NCBI GenBank assembly: GCA_018223365.1
Contig: JAGTTP010000001.1
Location: forward strand, 1,521,410 to 1,585,409
Length of the DNA: 64,000 nt
Direction of reading: 5' to 3'
From: Clostridiaceae bacterium Marseille-Q4145
GTDB taxonomy: Bacteria; Bacillota; Clostridia; Lachnospirales; Lachnospiraceae
In this document: positions 49,711 to 59,230 of the stretch, piece by piece
Layout of the letters: each line of letters begins with the position of its first letter
Position numbering within the stretch: position 1 is the first letter of the stretch
The notes under the pieces: model-generated
Database searches by the model: none
What the model saw: only the letters and a program-made list of their open reading frames with translations
What the model was told of the DNA's origin: nothing
Made by a program: the position numbers and the translations under genes

Positions 49711-52278
49711 ATGAATATTATTGACAAATTGTTTGGAACTCACAGCGAGCGTGAGCTTAAGCTGATTATGCCTACCATCGACAAAATTGAGGCTCTGCGC
49801 CCTACCATGCAGGCTTTGAGCGATGAAGAGCTGAGGGACAAGACAAAAGAATACAAGCAAAGACTGGCAGAGGGGGAGACACTGGATGACATTCTTCCGG
49901 AGGCATTTGCCACTGTCCGTGAGGCTGCAAAGCGTGTGCTTGGAATGGAACACTACAGGGTACAGCTGATTGGTGGATTAATTCTTCATCAGGGACGTAT
50001 TGCAGAGATGAAAACCGGTGAAGGTAAAACCCTTGTATCCACCCTCCCGGCATATTTAAATGCACTGGATGGAAAGGGTGTTCATGTCGTAACTGTTAAT
50101 GACTATCTGGCAAGCCGTGATGCCGGCTGGATGGGAAAGGTACATGAATTCCTTGGACTGACCGTTGGTGTGGTACTGAATGCTTCTACCAAAGAGGAAC
50201 GCCGTGCCGCATATAACTGCGATATTACCTATGTTACCAATAACGAGCTAGGTTTCGATTATCTGCGTGATAATATGGTGATTTATAAAGAGCAGTTGGT
50301 ACAGAGAGAATTGCATTACGCCATCATCGATGAGATTGACTCTATTTTGATTGATGAGGCGAGAACACCGTTGATTATTTCCGGACAGAGTGGAAAATCC
50401 ACAAAGCTCTATGAGCTGTGTGATTATGTGGCACATACGCTGAAAAGAGGAGAGGCAAGTAAGGAATTTTCCAAGATGGATGCTATCATGGGTGAGGAAA
50501 TTGAGGAAACCGGAGATTTCATCGTCAATGAGAAAGATAAGATTGTTCATCTGACATCTGATGGAATTAAGAAAGTAGAACAGTTCTTCAAGATCGAGAA
50601 CCTGGCTGATCCGGAAAATCTGGAGATCCAGCATAACATGGAGTTGGCGCTGCGTGCCAATAATCTCATGTTCCGTGATCAGGACTACGTAGTAAAAGAC
50701 GATCAGATCTTTATTGTCGATGAGTTTACCGGACGTATCATGCCGGGCCGGCGTTATTCTGATGGTCTTCATCAGGCTATAGAAGCAAAAGAGCATGTAA
50801 AAGTAAAACGCGAGAGTAAGACGCTTGCAAATATTACGTTCCAGAACTTCTTTAACAAATATGATAAGAAATCCGGTATGACCGGTACTGCTCAGACTGA
50901 GGAAAAAGAGTTCCGCGCGATCTACGGTATGGATGTTGTAGAGATTCCGACGAACAAGCCAGTGATTCGTAAAGATTTACAGGATGCTGTCTACAAGACC
51001 AAAAAAGAAAAATTTCATGCAGTCTGTGAAGAAATTGAGAAAGCCCATGCAACCGGTCAGCCGGTACTGGTAGGTACCATTACCATTGAGACTTCTGAAG
51101 AACTGAGCAGAATGCTGCAGAAACGCGGCATTAAACATGAAGTGCTGAATGCAAAATTCCATGAGCGTGAGGCAGAAATTGTTGCTTTGGCAGGACAGCA
51201 TGGAGCAGTTACCATTGCAACCAATATGGCAGGTCGTGGTACCGACATTAAACTGGATGATGAGGCAAAGGCAGCAGGTGGTTTAAAGATCATCGGTACG
51301 GAACGCCATGAGTCCAGACGTATTGATAATCAGCTGCGTGGACGTTCCGGACGTCAGGGAGACCCGGGTGAGTCCCGCTTCTATATTTCGTTGGAAGATG
51401 ATCTGATGAGACTGTTTGGTTCCGAACGGCTGATGAGTGCATTTAATGCACTGGGTGTTCCGGAAAATGAGCAGATTGAGCATAAGATGCTGACCAGTGC
51501 CATCGAGAAAGCCCAGATGAAGATCGAGAACAACAACTTTGGTATTCGTAAAAATCTTCTGGAATATGACCAGGTCATGAATGAGCAGAGAGAGATTATC
51601 TATGCAGAGCGCCGCCGGGTTCTGGATGGCGAGAGTATGAGAGATTCTATCTACAAGATGATTGCAGATGTTGTAGAAAATGCAGTTGATACTTTTATCG
51701 GAGATGATCAGGAACCGGAAGAGTGGGATCTGTCAGGACTTAATGAGACTCTGCTTCCGATTATTCCTTTTGAGCCGATCAGCGCAGAACGCCTGGAATG
51801 TAAAAATAAAGCGGAACTGAAACATGCATTGAAACAGGAAGGAACCCGTCTGTATGAAGCAAAAGAGGCGGAATTCCCCAACCCGGAGATGATTCGTGAG
51901 CTGGAGCGTGTCTTCCTCTTGAAAGTAATTGACCGGAAATGGATGAATCATATCGATGATATGGAGCAGTTAAGACAGGGTATTGGTCTGCAGGCGTATG
52001 GACAGAGAGATCCGTTGGTAGAATATAAGATGAGCGGTTATGAGATGTTTGAGGCTATGACAGCAGGCATTCAGGAAGATACCGTTCGACTGCTTATGCA
52101 TGTAAAGATTGAAGAAAAAGCAGAACGTGAGGAAGTGGCTCAGGTAACGGGAACTAATAAGGATGATTCCCTTGGAAAGAAACCGGTACAGAGAGCTGCT
52201 CAGAAAGTTTATCCGAACGATCCTTGTCCGTGCGGCAGCGGCAAGAAATATAAACAGTGCTGCGGACGTGCAAAATAA
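49711..52278 (+). CDS. secA: Protein translocase motor SecA
   Basis: ATPase driving preproteins through SecYEG. 855 residues. Walker A MKTGEGKTLVSTLPAYL, DEAD-like IIDEIDSILIDEARTPL, GMTGTAQTEEKEF, helicase motif VTIATNMAGRGTDIKLD, and the C-terminal zinc/SecB-type motif CPCGSGKKYKQCC. The N-terminus MNIIDKLFGTHSEREL is typical. Upstream of prfB as in many Firmicutes. Confidence 0.97.
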   Translation: MNIIDKLFGTHSERELKLIMPTIDKIEALRPTMQALSDEELRDKTKEYKQRLAEGETLDDILPEAFATVREAAKRVLGMEHYRVQLIGGLILHQGRIAEMKTGEGKTLVSTLPAYLNALDGKGVHVVTVNDYLASRDAGWMGKVHEFLGLTVGVVLNASTKEERRAAYNCDITYVTNNELGFDYLRDNMVIYKEQLVQRELHYAIIDEIDSILIDEARTPLIISGQSGKSTKLYELCDYVAHTLKRGEASKEFSKMDAIMGEEIEETGDFIVNEKDKIVHLTSDGIKKVEQFFKIENLADPENLEIQHNMELALRANNLMFRDQDYVVKDDQIFIVDEFTGRIMPGRRYSDGLHQAIEAKEHVKVKRESKTLANITFQNFFNKYDKKSGMTGTAQTEEKEFRAIYGMDVVEIPTNKPVIRKDLQDAVYKTKKEKFHAVCEEIEKAHATGQPVLVGTITIETSEELSRMLQKRGIKHEVLNAKFHEREAEIVALAGQHGAVTIATNMAGRGTDIKLDDEAKAAGGLKIIGTERHESRRIDNQLRGRSGRQGDPGESRFYISLEDDLMRLFGSERLMSAFNALGVPENEQIEHKMLTSAIEKAQMKIENNNFGIRKNLLEYDQVMNEQREIIYAERRRVLDGESMRDSIYKMIADVVENAVDTFIGDDQEPEEWDLSGLNETLLPIIPFEPISAERLECKNKAELKHALKQEGTRLYEAKEAEFPNPEMIRELERVFLLKVIDRKWMNHIDDMEQLRQGIGLQAYGQRDPLVEYKMSGYEMFEAMTAGIQEDTVRLLMHVKIEEKAEREEVAQVTGTNKDDSLGKKPVQRAAQKVYPNDPCPCGSGKKYKQCCGRAK

Positions 52279-52314
52279 GAAATATGAATATAAAAAAAGA
52301 AAGAAGGTGTGGTT

Positions 52315-53437
52315 ATGGTAGAACTTGATCAGTTTAAATATACGCTGAACAGCTACGCAAAACCAATGACAGAACTGAGGGATTCACTTTGACCTGGCTT
52401 CAAAGACGCTCAGGATCGAAGAATTAGAAAGAGAAATGGAGGCTCCGGGCTACTGGGATCAGGTAGAACAATCTCAGGCAGGAATGAGAGAGCTGAATAC
52501 TCTGAAAGAAGAAAAAGAAAAATTTGAAAGTCTCCAGGAACAGTATGAGGATATCGAGACCTTGCTGGAGATGGGATATGAAGAAAATGACGAGTCATTG
52601 ATTCCGGAGATTCAGGAAGAACTGGATCAGTTTACCGAGCGGTTTGAGGCCATGCGGATTAAGACACTCCTGTCCGGTGAGTATGACAGCAGTAATGCCA
52701 TTCTGAAACTCAATGCGGGAGCAGGCGGTACCGAGAGTTGTGACTGGGCAGGTATGCTGTACCGAATGTATACCCGATGGGCAGAGAGAAAAGGATTTTC
52801 TGTAGAAGTTCTTGATTATCTGGAGGGAGATGAAGCCGGCATCAAATCCGTTACATTCCAGGTAAATGGAGAAAATGCTTACGGCTATCTCAAATCCGAG
52901 AAGGGTGTACACCGTCTGGTACGGATTTCCCCGTTTAATGCACAGGGAAAACGTCAGACTTCTTTTGTATCCTGCGATGTCATGCCGGATATTGAGGATG
53001 AGATCGATATCGAGATTAATCCGGAAGATCTGAGGGTAGATACCTACCGTTCCAGTGGTGCCGGTGGACAGCACATTAACAAAACATCATCTGCCATTCG
53101 TATTACTCATTTGCCGACCGGTATTGTGGTACAGTGTCAGAATGAACGTTCCCAGCATCAGAACAAGGATAAAGCCATGCAGATGCTGAAGGCAAAACTG
53201 TATCTTCTGGAACAGCAGAAACAGGCAGAAAAGCTTTCCGGTATTCGTGGTGAAGTCAGCGATATTGCCTGGGGAAATCAGATTCGTTCTTATGTCATGC
53301 AGCCATATACCATGGTAAAAGACCATCGGACCGGTGCAGAGGTAAGCAATGTGGATGCGGTGATGGATGGAAAAATTGACCCATTTATTAATGCATATTT
53401 AAAATGGATCAACCTGACCCCGGAGGAACAGGAATGA
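52315..53437 (+). CDS. prfB: Peptide chain release factor 2, programmed +1 frameshift
   Basis: Release factor for UGA and UAA. The coding sequence begins at ATG 52315, 25 codons ending CTT TGA (TGA at 52390-52392), then continues in +1 at GAC 52391 to give about 373 residues. Specificity motif SPF (RISPFNAQ) and catalytic GGQ (SSGAGGQHINKT) are intact. The frameshift is the conserved autoregulation of RF2, not an error. It follows secA by 36 bp and overlaps the ACT gene by ATGA. Confidence 0.96.
52378..52393 (+). promoter_or_regulatory. RF2 programmed frameshift site
   Basis: The sequence AGGGATTCACTTTGAC combines an AGGG Shine-Dalgarno-like stimulator with the slippery CTT followed by TGA C. 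Low RF2 slows termination at TGA and allows the +1 slip. Confidence 0.93.
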
Positions 53438-53877
53438 AAGAAAAAGGCAAATATTTTGTATTAAAGCAAAAAGCAGTGCCGGAAGTACTCTTGAAAGTAG
53501 TAGAAGCAAAGAGAATGTTGGACAGTGATCCATCTATGACTGTACAGGAGGCAACGGATCAGTTAGGAATCAGCAGAAGCTCTTTCTATAAATACAAAGA
53601 TGATATTTTCCCATTTCATGACGAGGCCAAAGGCAAAACAGTTACATTTGTATTGCAGATGGAGGATGAACCCGGACTGTTGTCCACGGTACTGAATACG
53701 ATCGCAGAGTTTGGTGCGAATATTTTGACCATTCATCAGACAATTCCGATTAATGGTGTGGCATCACTGACGCTGAGCGTGGAGGTCCTGCCAACAGCAG
53801 GTGATGCATCTGCTATGATCGAGAAAATCGAAGAACAGCAGGGAATCCGTTATCTGAAAATATTAGGCAGGGAGTAA
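53434..53877 (+). CDS. ACT-domain protein (UPF0735/PheB type)
   Basis: 147 residues from ATG 53434, overlapping the prfB stop. Residues 5-65 carry a helix-turn-helix-like region (TVQEATDQLGISRSSFYKYKDDI). Residues 70-147 form an ACT domain (TFVLQMEDEPGLLSTVLNTIAEFGANILTI first part). ACT domains bind amino acids. The following hom gene starts 7 bp later, so a regulatory link to threonine/methionine synthesis is plausible. Confidence 0.9.
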   Translation: MKEKGKYFVLKQKAVPEVLLKVVEAKRMLDSDPSMTVQEATDQLGISRSSFYKYKDDIFPFHDEAKGKTVTFVLQMEDEPGLLSTVLNTIAEFGANILTIHQTIPINGVASLTLSVEVLPTAGDASAMIEKIEEQQGIRYLKILGRE

Positions 53878-53884
53878 AGAACGA

Positions 53885-55081
53885 ATGATTAAAGTCGCAA
53901 TTATGGGATACGGCACCGTTGGATCAGGTGTATATGAAGTATTCAGAACCAATCAGAAAAGCATTGATAACAAAATAGGACAGGAACTGAGGGTGCAGTA
54001 TGTCCTGGATTTAAGAGAATTCCCGGGTGATCCGGTGATGGAAGTCCTGACGCATGATTTTGAAGATATTATCAATGATGATGAAGTAAAGATCGTTGCA
54101 GAGGTTATGGGTGGACTGCATCCGGCTTATGAGTTTACCAGACGCTGTCTTGAGGCGGGAAAGAGCGTGTGTACCTCCAACAAGGAGCTGGTAGCAGAGC
54201 ATGGTGCGGAATTGATTCAGATTGCAAAAGACCATCAGGTAAACTATTTGTTTGAGGCGAGTGTAGGAGGCGGTATTCCGATTATCCGCCCGCTGAATTC
54301 TTCTCTGACTGCAGATGTGATTCTGGAGATTTCAGGCATTTTAAATGGAACTACGAACTACATGCTGACCAAGATGTCCCGTGAAGGACTGAATTACGAT
54401 GATGTGTTAAAAGAGGCACAGGCAAAAGGCTATGCAGAACTTCATCCGGAAGCGGATGTAGAAGGCTGGGATGCCTGCCGCAAGATTGCCATTCTGACTT
54501 CTCTGGCCAGTGGTAATCAGGTGGATTTTCATGATATTTATACGGAAGGTATCACGAAACTTACCAAAGAAGATTTTTTGTATGCAAAAAAAATGAAGTG
54601 TGCCATTAAACTGCTGGCAGTAAGCAAAAAGGTGGGCGATAGCTACTGTGCTATGGTCAGCCCATCCCTGGTTCGCAAAGAGCATCCACTTTATATGGTG
54701 AATGATGTTTTCAATGCGGTATGTGTGGAAGGAAATATGCTGGGAGCATCTATGTTTTATGGAAGCGGAGCAGGAAAGCTTCCGACTGCCAGTGCGGTAG
54801 CAGGAGATATGGTAGATGCGGCCAGACATTTGGGCAAAGTAGTGACTATTTTCTGGAATCCGGAGAAATTGGAGTTAGTTCCGGTAAGTGAGATGACTCA
54901 TCGGTTCTTTGTACGTGCGGCAGCAGATGCGGATGCAGCAAAGGCGTTTGGCGATGTAGAGATGATAGATGCCGGAATCAGAGGAGAGATCGGATTCATT
55001 ACTCCGATTATGACGGAAGGCGAATATGCAGAAAAGGCAAAAAATCTGGATATAATCAGCATGATCCGGATGGATGCATAA
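53885..55081 (+). CDS. hom: Homoserine dehydrogenase
   Basis: NAD(P)H-dependent reduction of aspartate semialdehyde to homoserine. 398 residues. Nucleotide motif MGYGTVGSGVYEV, catalytic-region VGGGIPIIRPLN, ISGILNGTTNYMLT, and AELHPEADVEGWDACRKIA (key Asp/Lys). No C-terminal ACT domain is obvious; the separate ACT-protein gene lies just upstream. An ORF-spaced thrH follows. Confidence 0.96.
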   Translation: MIKVAIMGYGTVGSGVYEVFRTNQKSIDNKIGQELRVQYVLDLREFPGDPVMEVLTHDFEDIINDDEVKIVAEVMGGLHPAYEFTRRCLEAGKSVCTSNKELVAEHGAELIQIAKDHQVNYLFEASVGGGIPIIRPLNSSLTADVILEISGILNGTTNYMLTKMSREGLNYDDVLKEAQAKGYAELHPEADVEGWDACRKIAILTSLASGNQVDFHDIYTEGITKLTKEDFLYAKKMKCAIKLLAVSKKVGDSYCAMVSPSLVRKEHPLYMVNDVFNAVCVEGNMLGASMFYGSGAGKLPTASAVAGDMVDAARHLGKVVTIFWNPEKLELVPVSEMTHRFFVRAAADADAAKAFGDVEMIDAGIRGEIGFITPIMTEGEYAEKAKNLDIISMIRMDA

Positions 55082-55099
55082 GACAGGAGGAGAAGTATC

Positions 55100-55702
55100 A
55101 TGGATATTGTGTGTTTGGATCTGGAAGGCGTATTAGTACCGGAAATTTGGATCGCATTTGCAGAAGCAAGCGGTATTCCGGAACTGAAGAGAACCACTCG
55201 TGATGAGCCGGATTATGATAAACTCATGAACTGGCGTCTGGGAATTTTGAAGGAACATGGACTGGGACTGAAAGAAATTCAGGAAACCATCGCAAAGATC
55301 GATCCACTTCCAGGTGCAAAAAAATTTCTGGATGAGCTTCGCAGTATTACCCAGGTGATCATTATCAGTGATACTTTTACGCAGTTTGCAAAACCATTGA
55401 TGGAGAAGCTGGGATGGCCAACGCTGTTTTGCAATAGTCTAGAAGTGGCAGAGAATGGAGAAATTACCGGATTTAAAATGAGAATTGAAAATTCTAAGCT
55501 GACAACGGTAAAAGCGCTGCAATCTGCAGGATTTGAGACGATTGCTGCAGGTGACAGCTTTAATGACCTCGGCATGATCAAAGCTAGTAAAGCAGGATTT
55601 TTGTTCCGAACCACCGATCAGATCAAGAAGGATTATCCGAAATTTCAGGCATTTGAAGAATATGATGATTTCCTCGCAGCCATCAAAGGAGCTTTGAATT
55701 AG
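55100..55702 (+). CDS. thrH: Phosphoserine/homoserine phosphotransferase ThrH
   Basis: A 200-residue HAD-superfamily enzyme. Nucleophile motif CLDLEGVLVPEIW at the N-terminus (Asp with Glu instead of the usual Asp-x-Asp), IISDTFTQFAKPL, and AAGDSFNDLGMIKAS. ThrH can phosphorylate homoserine using phosphoserine or act as phosphoserine phosphatase. Its position 18 bp after hom suggests the homoserine-kinase role in threonine synthesis, since no thrB is present here. AGGAGGAG precedes the ATG. Confidence 0.92.
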   Translation: MDIVCLDLEGVLVPEIWIAFAEASGIPELKRTTRDEPDYDKLMNWRLGILKEHGLGLKEIQETIAKIDPLPGAKKFLDELRSITQVIIISDTFTQFAKPLMEKLGWPTLFCNSLEVAENGEITGFKMRIENSKLTTVKALQSAGFETIAAGDSFNDLGMIKASKAGFLFRTTDQIKKDYPKFQAFEEYDDFLAAIKGALN

Positions 55703-55703
55703 T

Positions 55704-56192
55704 ATGCATATGATAGAGTTATATCCGGACAGACTGGAAATGTCTGTTCTGGATATGGACTGGGATGCCCTGGCAAAACATTACCAGGGCGTTATTTTTG
55801 ATATTGACAATACACTGGTACCCCATGGGGCGCCGGCAGATGAGAAAATTATAAAGTTATTTGAAAAAATTCATGCTCTGGGTATGAAGACCATGTTGGT
55901 ATCCAATAATGGAGAAGAACGGGTACGGTCTTTTGCAGAACAGGTAAACAGCGGATTTATCTCCAAAGCGGGAAAACCAAGGACGGGCGGATATAAGAAG
56001 GCCATGCAGGTGATGAATACAGATCCGAAGCACACCCTGTTTGTGGGAGATCAGATTTTCACAGATATTTGGGGAGCTAATCGGGCAGGCATGGATACGG
56101 TACTCATGGAACCGGTTGATAAGTCTACGGATGAGATTCAGATTGTCATTAAACGCTGGCTGGAAAAACCATTTCGGAGGACAAGAGCGTAA
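55704..56192 (+). CDS. yqeG: YqeG-family HAD phosphatase
   Basis: A 162-residue HAD-IIIA protein: IFDIDNTLVPHGAPADE (nucleophile and general acid Asp), LVSNNGEERV, KAGKPRTGGYKKAM and FVGDQIFTDIWGANRAGM. Family members are phosphatidylglycerophosphate phosphatase-like; the physiological substrate in Firmicutes is unsettled. It begins one base after the thrH stop, so the genes are coupled. ATG 55704 or 55710 may be used. Confidence 0.92.
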   Translation: MHMIELYPDRLEMSVLDMDWDALAKHYQGVIFDIDNTLVPHGAPADEKIIKLFEKIHALGMKTMLVSNNGEERVRSFAEQVNSGFISKAGKPRTGGYKKAMQVMNTDPKHTLFVGDQIFTDIWGANRAGMDTVLMEPVDKSTDEIQIVIKRWLEKPFRRTRA

Positions 56193-56279
56193 AACGTAAG
56201 AACTTTGTAACAGATATTCAATATTTCCCTGTTATAATAATAAACTACAGAAGTACATATACTAACAGCAGGGGAAGTG

Positions 56280-57443
56280 ATGATCATGACAGAGAGAAGA
56301 AAGTGGCTGGTACTGGTATTTTTGCTCGGCATTTGTATGACCGGATGCGGAAGGAAAGAGACGGGATCAGATTTGCTCACGGATACAAAAGAAGCAATTG
56401 TGCCGGTAAAGGAAGTGGTGGTACCGGCAGTGGAAGAAACTCCGGAGGGCATTGCGCTTCATGTTTATTGCGGAGATGAGCAGGCTGAAAATATTGTACA
56501 GAAAACCGTATACGTAGAAGAAGTGACAGAACAGAGCATTATGGAAGAACTGGGAAGTGCGCTGAATCTGGATCCGCAGGCAGGCTTGAAAGACATTTCC
56601 TTTGGAACCTATGGCGGGGACAAAGTGGTGATGCTGGATTTTAATCAGGCATTCGCAGATTATCTGAAAAAATTAAGTCAGCAGGGTGAAATGATTGTGA
56701 TGGGAAGTATTACCAACACTTTCCTTGAGGCATATCAAAGTGAACTGCTTCTAGTGACAGTGGAAGGAAAAGTGCTGGATACGGGAAGGAATATTTATGA
56801 GGAATATCTGGAAACCTATCCCTTTGTGGAATCTTCCTATCAGGTGACAGATGTAGTGCTGGAAGAAGAACCGGGGCTTCATATTACTTATCCACAGATT
56901 GAAAATCTGGGAGATCCGGCAATTCAGGAAAAATGGAATGCCATTATCCGTGGAACAGAAGAGCGGGCAGTAGAAGGATGGCTGTCAGTGGAAGAGAGCC
57001 AGGGCAGTTCCTACGAAGTTTCCTATATGGTGAAGACTATGACGCCGGATACCTTGTCTATCCTGATGAATGGGCGGATTGAGGAAGAGGATGCAGCACA
57101 TCCATACAGCTTTAAGTACACTTATAATATTGATCTGAATACAGGGGACAGCATCCGGCTGAAGGATCACGTAAATGTGGAAAAGCTGGCAGAAAATCTG
57201 TTTGCAGGGACCGGATATTATGTGGAAGAATCCCTGGCTCCCTACTTTCAGGAACGCCTGGAAAGCATTTATGAGACGCCGGATAGTCTTGCAAGATCGT
57301 TAGAGGGTTATGATTACGCAGAAGATGGAAGCGCACCCTATGGATATTCCTATCTGGCGGATGGAAAGGTCTGGATCTGTATGGAAGTACCCCACGCACT
57401 GGGGGATTATATCGAGATTGAACTGGATGCCCAGATGAACTGA
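56280..57443 (+). CDS. Lipoprotein with GerMN domain and DUF3298-like C-terminus
   Basis: 387 residues from ATG 56280, behind AGGGGAAG; a GTG one codon earlier is also possible. Signal peptide WLVLVFLLGICMTG ends in lipobox CMTGC. Residues about 55-165 fit a GerMN domain (IALHVYCGDEQAENIVQKTV, EELGSALN, VMLDFNQAFADYL, VMGSITNTFLEAY, LVTVEGKVLD). Residues 175-385 fit DUF3298/RsiV-like (VSYMVKTMTPDTLSI, YTYNIDLNTGDSIRLKDHV). GerM relatives act at the cell surface or in sporulation. The role here is unknown. Confidence 0.85.
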   Translation: MIMTERRKWLVLVFLLGICMTGCGRKETGSDLLTDTKEAIVPVKEVVVPAVEETPEGIALHVYCGDEQAENIVQKTVYVEEVTEQSIMEELGSALNLDPQAGLKDISFGTYGGDKVVMLDFNQAFADYLKKLSQQGEMIVMGSITNTFLEAYQSELLLVTVEGKVLDTGRNIYEEYLETYPFVESSYQVTDVVLEEEPGLHITYPQIENLGDPAIQEKWNAIIRGTEERAVEGWLSVEESQGSSYEVSYMVKTMTPDTLSILMNGRIEEEDAAHPYSFKYTYNIDLNTGDSIRLKDHVNVEKLAENLFAGTGYYVEESLAPYFQERLESIYETPDSLARSLEGYDYAEDGSAPYGYSYLADGKVWICMEVPHALGDYIEIELDAQMN

Positions 57444-57512
57444 AAAAAAACATGGTATTTTCCTTCAGGTATGGTATAATATTGATAATATGCAGTAAAG
57501 GAGACGCAATCA

Positions 57513-57755
57513 ATGAGTCAGGAAAAAGTTGATCGCTATAAAGAGAGAAAAAGAAACAGAAAGGCTATTGAGGCAAAGAAAAAACGCGAGGTACTGCTTA
57601 CAAAGCTCTGTGCAGGACTGTTGGTGCTGGCACTGGTAGGATGGCTTGGATATTCTGTTGTATATAAATATGAGCAGAAACAGAACAGTGGTGCCGTATC
57701 AGCTGATATTGATGCGCTGAATGATTATGTATCTTCTCTTAGCACAGGCGAATAA
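57513..57755 (+). CDS. Small single-pass membrane protein
   Basis: 80 residues. A very basic N-terminus (VDRYKERKRNRKAIEAKKKRE) precedes one membrane helix (LCAGLLVLALVGWLGYSVVY), so the basic part should face the cytoplasm. The short outer tail (residues 52-80) is polar. AAAGGAGACG precedes the ATG and a TATAAT lies at 57476. No family was recognised. It stands alone between the GerMN lipoprotein and the FMN riboswitch. Confidence 0.72.
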   Translation: MSQEKVDRYKERKRNRKAIEAKKKREVLLTKLCAGLLVLALVGWLGYSVVYKYEQKQNSGAVSADIDALNDYVSSLSTGE

Positions 57756-57762
57756 AAAGAAG

Positions 57763-57791
57763 TTGCATAAGAGCGCAGATGGCGTTATACT
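57763..57791 (+). promoter_or_regulatory. Promoter of the FMN riboswitch-ribU unit
   Basis: TTGCAT (57763-57768), a 17-bp spacer and TATACT (57786-57791), about 20 bp ahead of the riboswitch. Confidence 0.65.
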
Positions 57792-57807
57792 GTATAAGAC
57801 AAATAAA

Positions 57808-57951
57808 GAGAGATTCTTCGGGGCGGGGCGTAATTCCCCACCGGCGGTGTAGAGCAGAACAAGATTCTGCACAGAAGTCCGCGACCCGCAGTGATGCGGC
57901 TGAACCGGTGTGATTCCGGTACCGACAGTTAAAGTCTGGATGAGAGAAGAA
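57808..57951 (+). promoter_or_regulatory. FMN riboswitch (RFN element)
   Basis: Near-consensus RFN: TTCTTCGGGGCGGGGC, ATTCCCCACCGGCGGT, AAGTCCGCGACCCGC, TGAACCGGTG, GATTCCGGTACCGACAG, and the closing TCTGGATGAGAGAAGA. FMN binding would favour the terminator at 57981. Confidence 0.97.
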
Positions 57952-57980
57952 AATATAGCATATGCACACGCGTATCAGTA

Positions 57981-58015
57981 CCCCCGGATTAGAAGTAATC
58001 CGGGGGTTTGTTTTC
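57981..58015 (+). terminator. FMN riboswitch terminator
   Basis: CCCCCGGATT pairs with AATCCGGGGG around a 6-nt loop, followed by TTTGTTTTC. Confidence 0.9.
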
Positions 58016-58055
58016 TCCGGCTGGATCTCTTGAGAATTGGAAGGAGAACATTAAG

Positions 58056-58688
58056 ATGAAAGCAACAACGACAACCGTAACAAAAACGAACACAACATCC
58101 GCTACCAGAACGATGGTAAGCGTAGGAATGCTGGGAGCTATTTCCGTAGTTCTTATGCTCGTGGAATTTCCGCTGCCCTTTATCGCACCGGGATTTTATA
58201 AGCTTGATTTCAGTGAAGTGCCGATTCTGGTAGGAGCATTTGCTCTCGGACCAGTGGCAGGTGTGATGACCGAACTTATCAAGATACTTCTGAATCTGGT
58301 GATTAATGGAACAGATACAGCGTTTGTAGGTGAGTTTGCTAATTTTGTCATGGGATGTGCCTTTGTAATTCCGGCGGCTTTGATTTATAAGAAAAAGAAA
58401 AGCCGGAAACATGCCATCGTGGGATTGGTGGCAGGAACCCTGATTATGTCTGCAGCAGCTGTATTTATCAATGCACTGGTACTGCTTCCTGCTTATGCAA
58501 AGGCATTCGGAATGCCCATTGATGCCTTCGTGCAGATGGGAGCGGCTATCAATCCGGCGATCAACGGAATCTGGACTTTTGTACTTCTGGCAGTTGCACC
58601 GTTCAATTTGATCAAGGGAATTCTGGTTTCTGTGATTACAGTACTGCTGTACAAACATATCAGCCCGATTCTTAAGGGAGTAAGATAA
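58056..58688 (+). CDS. ribU: Riboflavin ECF transporter substrate-binding subunit RibU
   Basis: S component of an energy-coupling-factor importer for riboflavin. 210 residues with about six membrane helices (MLGAISVVLMLVEFPLPFIA, ILVGAFALGPVAGVMTELI, LIMSAAAVFINALVLLP). The motif GFYKLDFSEVP is typical of RibU. Control by the upstream FMN riboswitch supports the substrate. ATG 58056 has AAGGAG nine bases before it. Confidence 0.94.
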   Translation: MKATTTTVTKTNTTSATRTMVSVGMLGAISVVLMLVEFPLPFIAPGFYKLDFSEVPILVGAFALGPVAGVMTELIKILLNLVINGTDTAFVGEFANFVMGCAFVIPAALIYKKKKSRKHAIVGLVAGTLIMSAAAVFINALVLLPAYAKAFGMPIDAFVQMGAAINPAINGIWTFVLLAVAPFNLIKGILVSVITVLLYKHISPILKGVR

Positions 58689-58692
58689 TTAT

Positions 58693-58721
58693 TTGTGTTT
58701 GGAAAAAAATTGTGCTACAAT
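58693..58721 (+). promoter_or_regulatory. Promoter of tsaE-tsaB-rimI
   Basis: TTGTGT (58693-58698), 17-bp spacer, TACAAT (58716-58721), 60 bp before tsaE. Confidence 0.5.
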
Positions 58722-58781
58722 CGTACTACGTATGGTTGCAGCACATTTTTTATGCGGGAAATCCGCAGTTGGAGAGATGAC

Positions 58782-59228
58782 ATGAGCATAACGATAGAAA
58801 GCAACAGTGCAGAGGAAACCTTTGCACTGGGACAAAAGATCGGAGAGCGGGTCAAACCGGGCACGATCATTTCCTTGACCGGAGATCTGGGGGTTGGAAA
58901 GACCGTGTTTACCCAGGGACTGGCAAAAGGACTAGGAATTATGGAACCGGTAAATAGTCCGACCTTTACCATTGTTCAGGTATATGAGGGCGGACGTCTG
59001 CCATTTTATCATTTTGATGTATACCGTATCGGTGATATTGAAGAGATGGATGAGATTGGTTATGAGGATTATTTCTATGGCAATGGGGTATGCCTGATTG
59101 AATGGGCAGATCTGATTCGGGAACTTCTTCCGGAGGAGACTGGCCGCATCACCATTGAAAAAGACTTGGAAAAAGGATTTGATTACCGGAAAATTCAGAT
59201 CGACGGAATTGAAGGATGGGAGGCATAA
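58782..59228 (+). CDS. tsaE: tRNA threonylcarbamoyladenosine synthesis ATPase TsaE
   Basis: Partner ATPase for the t6A-forming TsaB-TsaD complex. 148 residues from ATG 58782 behind GGAGAG; earlier codons cover the promoter. P-loop SLTGDLGVGKTVFTQGLAKGL near residue 35 (first part decisive), NSPTFTIVQVYEG, HFDVYRIGD and LIEWAD are all characteristic. It ends 2 bp before tsaB. Confidence 0.95.
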   Translation: MSITIESNSAEETFALGQKIGERVKPGTIISLTGDLGVGKTVFTQGLAKGLGIMEPVNSPTFTIVQVYEGGRLPFYHFDVYRIGDIEEMDEIGYEDYFYGNGVCLIEWADLIRELLPEETGRITIEKDLEKGFDYRKIQIDGIEGWEA

Positions 59229-59230
59229 GA

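Noticed and set aside
52315..52435. prfB read as a broken gene because of the in-frame TGA
   Set aside because: AGGG...CTTTGAC is the conserved programmed frameshift of release factor 2.
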